NCBI GenBank assembly: GCA_001797415.1
Contig: MGPL01000042.1
Span: forward strand, 1-15,975
Length of the DNA stretch: 15,975 nucleotides
DNA from: Deltaproteobacteria bacterium GWA2_55_10
GTDB lineage: Bacteria > Desulfobacterota > GWC2-55-46
Direction of reading: 5' to 3'
The position numbers and the translations under genes were made by a program. The notes beneath the pieces are model-generated. The model had not been told where the DNA came from and made no database searches. It was given only the letters and a program-made list of their open reading frames with translations. Shown here piece by piece: positions 13,079 through 15,975 of the stretch; position 1 is the stretch's first letter; every line of letters begins with the position of its first letter.

Positions 13079-13297
13079 AATGGGGCGACTGTGACGCAAA
13101 TCACGGTTGCCTGAAACGGCCTGACTTAGAATCACCTCACAACCAGAGAGGTTCAAGTAAGCCCGGAATCCGGCTCATTCGGCCATAACGCATTTTTTGC
13201 CTGTCCCGTTTTATAGTCCCCCTCTTCTTTTCACGTTCCAGCAGATCCCCGCCTCCGCGCTTACACATGCCTCCTGTATTCCCTTTGGAGGTAACAG

Positions 13298-15709
13298 ATG
13301 AATAACGCCATTCCTCGAAGTATCCTGGCCGCGTCGGTCATGATTTCAGTCTCGCTCGGCGGCTGCGGCGGGGGAGGAAGCTCCACCAGCTCGACCCCCG
13401 CGAACACGAGCCTTGCGATAGCAAGCAAGGTAAGCGTGGTAGACACGTCCTCTTCCGGACAGGCCTCTCTTGCTACGCAGCTCATAAACCCGCTCGTCAT
13501 AGGCCCGAAGGCCATAAGCCCCGGCTCCCTTCCGGCAAATTCGGATTACAATACCGACACTACCCAGGTCTACGTGGAGGAGCGCTCGGCCGAGGCGTTC
13601 GACATCATAAACGAGATACTCTGTTCCCTCGGGCAGACAAGATATGACTCCATGTTGAACCTGGGCGACTACAAGGCCCAGATAGACCTTTCGCAATGCA
13701 GCAGCGGCAACGACGACGCGTCAAAGGCCGGCCAGAGCTCGCAAAACCAGTCATCGGGATCGACCCAGCCGGACTACGAGTTCTGGGTCGTGAACTCATC
13801 GAGGGCGGACGGCGGCTCTCCGCACATAGTCAAGGCCTGGATACACGAGGAAGCAAACTCTGACAGCGAGCCGGAGAAGATGATGTACGCCAAGCTCACC
13901 ATTACCGAGGCCGTAAGCGCAACCAACCCGTACGGCATATTCACCCTTTATTTCGCGGCCCATCCCGTGGCCAACGGCGTTACCGACGAATCCAGGACAA
14001 TGTTCAGGGGGTATCTCAAGTCCGAGGAGGATGCGACCGGCAAGGTGCTCCTCAAATTCATCGCCGACGGCGGGTTTGACGTAAACGGGGACGACACCAA
14101 TGACATGACCTTTACCGAGAAGGTCACAGTCGACAGGTCCGGCGACGGACAGAGCGGCGGCGGCTCGACATCGATGTCCTCCGCGGGCGCCTTCGGGTCC
14201 GAGAGCGCCAGCTACGCGTTCGCGTTCAATCCCTCCTACTTCCTGAGAAGGGACGCCCTTGGCGCCGAGGTATGCCTGAACAGGACCAGCTATGACGAGA
14301 CCGCGTGGAGATACGGGATGTACGGCTCCAGCGGCGCGAGGGTAAACAGGATCTCCGGATTCCCGCTCAAATATACCAACGGCGGGACCGACTACTTCGG
14401 CTGGATAGGCTACTGGGGCCTCTGGTTCCCGGACAGCGTCTCGGTGCCGGACGGCGCCACCGTCTACAAGATGAACTACGGCTCGGGCGCCACCGAGGTG
14501 CCCTATTCGGTCGCCAGGGTCGGCGGCAAGCTCAAGAAGCATACGAGAAAGACCATGACGCTCGGAGAGATAAAGGGCATCCCTCTCCAGATGCACGACA
14601 ACTCGGACAACAACGAATACAGGATAGAGTGGAACGGGACGTCGTTCCTCAAGACCGCCGTGATGAACAGGACGACGTGGCTCTGGGAGGACATCTCTCC
14701 TCAAGAGACGCTCGACCTTACCGCCCTCAACCAGACCGAGCTCTACCTTTGGTCAGAGGCAATGGGCGGCAGCACACAAATAAAATTGGACAGCTGCAGC
14801 TGGGACATGGGCGCCAACAGGTTCTCATGCTCCGCGAGCGACGCATCGGTCGTCATAGTCTATCTTGAAAACATGGTCTACCCGACGGACACCGTGCCTT
14901 CAACGTTTGCCTGTTTTGAGAACTGCCCTGACCCGGCTTCCCTTACCGGAGCCGACCCGTTCTTCGACACCAGCGCGATGCAGAACCAGAACGTGCCGCC
15001 TGACGACCCGTCTCTCCAGTACGTGAGCTACGCCTTCAGCGCCTCTGATATGAAGCTGAAGAGCTCAGGGACGCCTGTCATCCAGTCAGCCGCTAATAAC
15101 AACTATGAGTGGGGCACCACAAGCGGGCCGCTCTTCGAGCCAAGCTCGGCAAACCTCGCGCAGCTCGCATGCTCATGGGATACAGGCAATACCTGCTCAT
15201 GGCAGGCGAGGTCGAACCTCGATAGTTTCTACACGTGGGAGACCGGGATCAACAACTGGAACCAGTTCACGGCCTTGAGGTCAGGGAGCGCGTACCTGAC
15301 ATTCGACACGCCCCTTTCAGTCAAGTACGCGAGGACCGTGGGCAGCGATACGTCCACCTACTTCCTCCAGTACGCTGGCTTCGGCGAGCTCTGGGGAATA
15401 CCCGGCAAGTGCGTCAACAAGGACACTGGCGGAGATACTGCCTGCGGGCCTGACACAAGGTGGATACCCGAGTTCTCCATCCCGGCAGGCGCCACTCTCG
15501 TCAACGCCAGCGACAACGCCACGGAATACATCGTGAAGCCGCTGGAGAAGGAGCAGCGCATGCAGTCGGTGGGGACTTCCAACTGCACGGGCCTTACCCT
15601 GACTTCATACACGCTGCCTGATATCTCCGAGTTCCAGGTCCCGGACATCGGCACGAGACCGACAGTGACCGCCGCGCCGGCTGTGATCGGCGGAGTCCTG
15701 CAGCAGTAA
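13298..15709 (+). CDS. Large secreted lipoprotein of unknown function (803 aa)
   Basis: I do not recognise the family. Residues 1-23 form a lipoprotein signal (MNNAIPRSILAASVMISVSLGGC, lipobox LGGC, C23), followed by a GGGGSS linker. The 780-residue exported part is rich in Ser, Gly, Asp, Tyr and Trp and looks beta-stranded. It has two Asp-rich EF-hand-like loops (DVNGDDTND 261-269; DRSGDG 279-284), low-complexity Ser/Gln/Gly (135-160) and Gly/Ser (281-304) linkers, and twelve further cysteines. Two segments resemble each other: 353-390 (FPLKYT...YFGWIGYWGLWFP...VPDGATVY) and 670-734 (TPLSVKYAR...YFLQYAGFGELWGIP...IPAGATLV). No enzyme motif is visible. The start is the ATG at 13298, with GGAGG six nt upstream. 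It stands alone after cysS and is followed by a C-rich repeat. It is probably a surface or periplasmic protein anchored in the outer membrane. Confidence 0.88.
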   Translation: MNNAIPRSILAASVMISVSLGGCGGGGSSTSSTPANTSLAIASKVSVVDTSSSGQASLATQLINPLVIGPKAISPGSLPANSDYNTDTTQVYVEERSAEAFDIINEILCSLGQTRYDSMLNLGDYKAQIDLSQCSSGNDDASKAGQSSQNQSSGSTQPDYEFWVVNSSRADGGSPHIVKAWIHEEANSDSEPEKMMYAKLTITEAVSATNPYGIFTLYFAAHPVANGVTDESRTMFRGYLKSEEDATGKVLLKFIADGGFDVNGDDTNDMTFTEKVTVDRSGDGQSGGGSTSMSSAGAFGSESASYAFAFNPSYFLRRDALGAEVCLNRTSYDETAWRYGMYGSSGARVNRISGFPLKYTNGGTDYFGWIGYWGLWFPDSVSVPDGATVYKMNYGSGATEVPYSVARVGGKLKKHTRKTMTLGEIKGIPLQMHDNSDNNEYRIEWNGTSFLKTAVMNRTTWLWEDISPQETLDLTALNQTELYLWSEAMGGSTQIKLDSCSWDMGANRFSCSASDASVVIVYLENMVYPTDTVPSTFACFENCPDPASLTGADPFFDTSAMQNQNVPPDDPSLQYVSYAFSASDMKLKSSGTPVIQSAANNNYEWGTTSGPLFEPSSANLAQLACSWDTGNTCSWQARSNLDSFYTWETGINNWNQFTALRSGSAYLTFDTPLSVKYARTVGSDTSTYFLQYAGFGELWGIPGKCVNKDTGGDTACGPDTRWIPEFSIPAGATLVNASDNATEYIVKPLEKEQRMQSVGTSNCTGLTLTSYTLPDISEFQVPDIGTRPTVTAAPAVIGGVLQQ

Positions 15710-15723
15710 AGGGCAATCTTTCT

Positions 15724-15810
15724 CCTTCTCCCCTCCGGGGAGAAGGGCGGGATGAGGGGGCCAGTATTTGAAAGCCCCCTCACCTCAATCCTCTCCCCCG
15801 TGGGGAGAGG
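15724..15810. repeat. C-rich three-hairpin (REP-like) repeat
   Basis: Three perfect hairpins lie in a row: 15724-15746 (10 bp, loop tcc), 15754-15781 (8 bp gagggggc/gccccctc, 12-nt loop) and 15790-15810 (9 bp, loop cgt). The left and right hairpins are also approximate inverted copies of each other around the middle one, so the whole can fold as a cloverleaf. This style of ccctcacc...cctctccccc repeat is common between bacterial genes. It starts 14 nt after the lipoprotein stop and may help end or protect its mRNA. There is no other copy in the window. Confidence 0.75.
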
Positions 15811-15860
15811 ACATAAACAATATAGAGCGGCAAGCCGCGCGGTATTACCCTGAGTGGCAA

Positions 15861-15892
15861 CAAAAAAGGCGGGCAGCTTTCAGCTGCCCGCC
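15861..15892 (-). terminator. Rho-independent terminator of the right-edge gene
   Basis: A perfect 11-bp stem (ggcgggcagct 15868-15878, agctgcccgcc 15882-15892) with a 3-nt loop is followed on the minus strand by TTTTTTG (15867-15861). It lies 24 nt after the TAG of the partial minus-strand gene. On the plus strand the following bases (TTCACATT) are a poor T tract, so it mainly serves the minus strand. Confidence 0.85.
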
Positions 15893-15916
15893 TTCACATT
15901 TCAGAATAGCTTTTTT

Positions 15917-15975
15917 CTAACCCTTTTTGATCCATTCGTCTAATTTTGCGACCGTTTCGGCATCGAGGTCGATGA
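15917..15975 (-). CDS. C-terminal end of a minus-strand gene, product unknown
   Basis: From the right edge the minus strand reads IDLDAETVAKLDEWIKKG and then TAG at 15919-15917. The reading has an amphipathic-helix pattern and the codon style of the other genes, and it is followed 24 nt later by a strong terminator, so a real gene ending here is likely. Only 18 residues are visible, too few to name the product. Confidence 0.6.
   Translation of the reverse strand, partial: IDLDAETVAKLDEWIKKG

Noticed and set aside
4694..13217. Shared 12-mer ccgttttatagt at 4694 and 13206, upstream of two exported-protein genes
   Set aside because: Several 12-base matches are expected by chance in 16 kb, and neither copy has a suitable -35 partner.
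13079..13297. Gap between cysS and the lipoprotein searched for a tRNA, small RNA or riboswitch
   Set aside because: No cloverleaf, conserved riboswitch motif or strong hairpin was seen; only the GGAGG ribosome site and T-rich tracts are evident.
13796..14704. 302-codon antisense frame inside the lipoprotein gene
   Set aside because: Shadow of the GC-rich coding strand; there is no recognisable domain or ribosome site, whereas the sense gene has a lipobox and a GGAGG site.

Overview
The window looks like chromosomal DNA from a free-living Gram-negative bacterium, most likely an anaerobic or facultative lineage near Desulfobacterota or Nitrospirota. The reasons are high GC with heavy use of ATA (Ile) and AGG (Arg) codons, lipoprotein signal peptides and a LolB-like lipoprotein (so an outer membrane), an adenosylcobalamin-dependent ribonucleotide reductase, and a carD - PIN/TRAM - ispD - ispF - gltX - cysS block like those remembered from Geobacter relatives. 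The exact taxon cannot be read from the window. No rRNA, tRNA, CRISPR array, transposase, phage or toxin gene was seen.

Left part (1-4100), all on the minus strand. Reading with transcription, a strong sigma70-type promoter drives trxA (thioredoxin), which ends at a rho-independent terminator. A second promoter drives a TlpA-like membrane-anchored thiol-disulfide protein, followed 65 nt later by nrdJ (class II ribonucleotide reductase). Then comes a 160-bp folded repeat and rpe (ribulose-phosphate 3-epimerase). A 27-bp inverted repeat sits directly before nrdJ and overlaps its ribosome binding site.

Middle part (4100-8820), plus strand. It holds a small conserved-looking orphan gene and an envelope pair, a secreted protein of about 15 TPRs overlapping a LolB/DUF4292-like lipoprotein by GTGA. 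A near-consensus promoter then precedes carD and a membrane-anchored PIN/TRAM protein. A second copy of the 160-bp repeat follows.

Right part (9050-13078), plus strand: ispD and ispF (non-mevalonate isoprenoid pathway), gltX and cysS, packed with stop/start overlaps or an 17-nt gap, so very likely one translationally coupled transcript. Next is an 803-residue secreted lipoprotein of unknown function with an internal repeat and twelve cysteines besides the lipidated one. After it come a C-rich three-hairpin repeat and a minus-strand terminator that serves a gene entering from the right edge.

Most of the window is core metabolism. The parts least explained by known genes are the paired repeats whose hairpins are kept by compensatory changes, the dyad on the nrdJ start, the cysteine-ended C-termini of NrdJ and TlpA, and the large lipoprotein.
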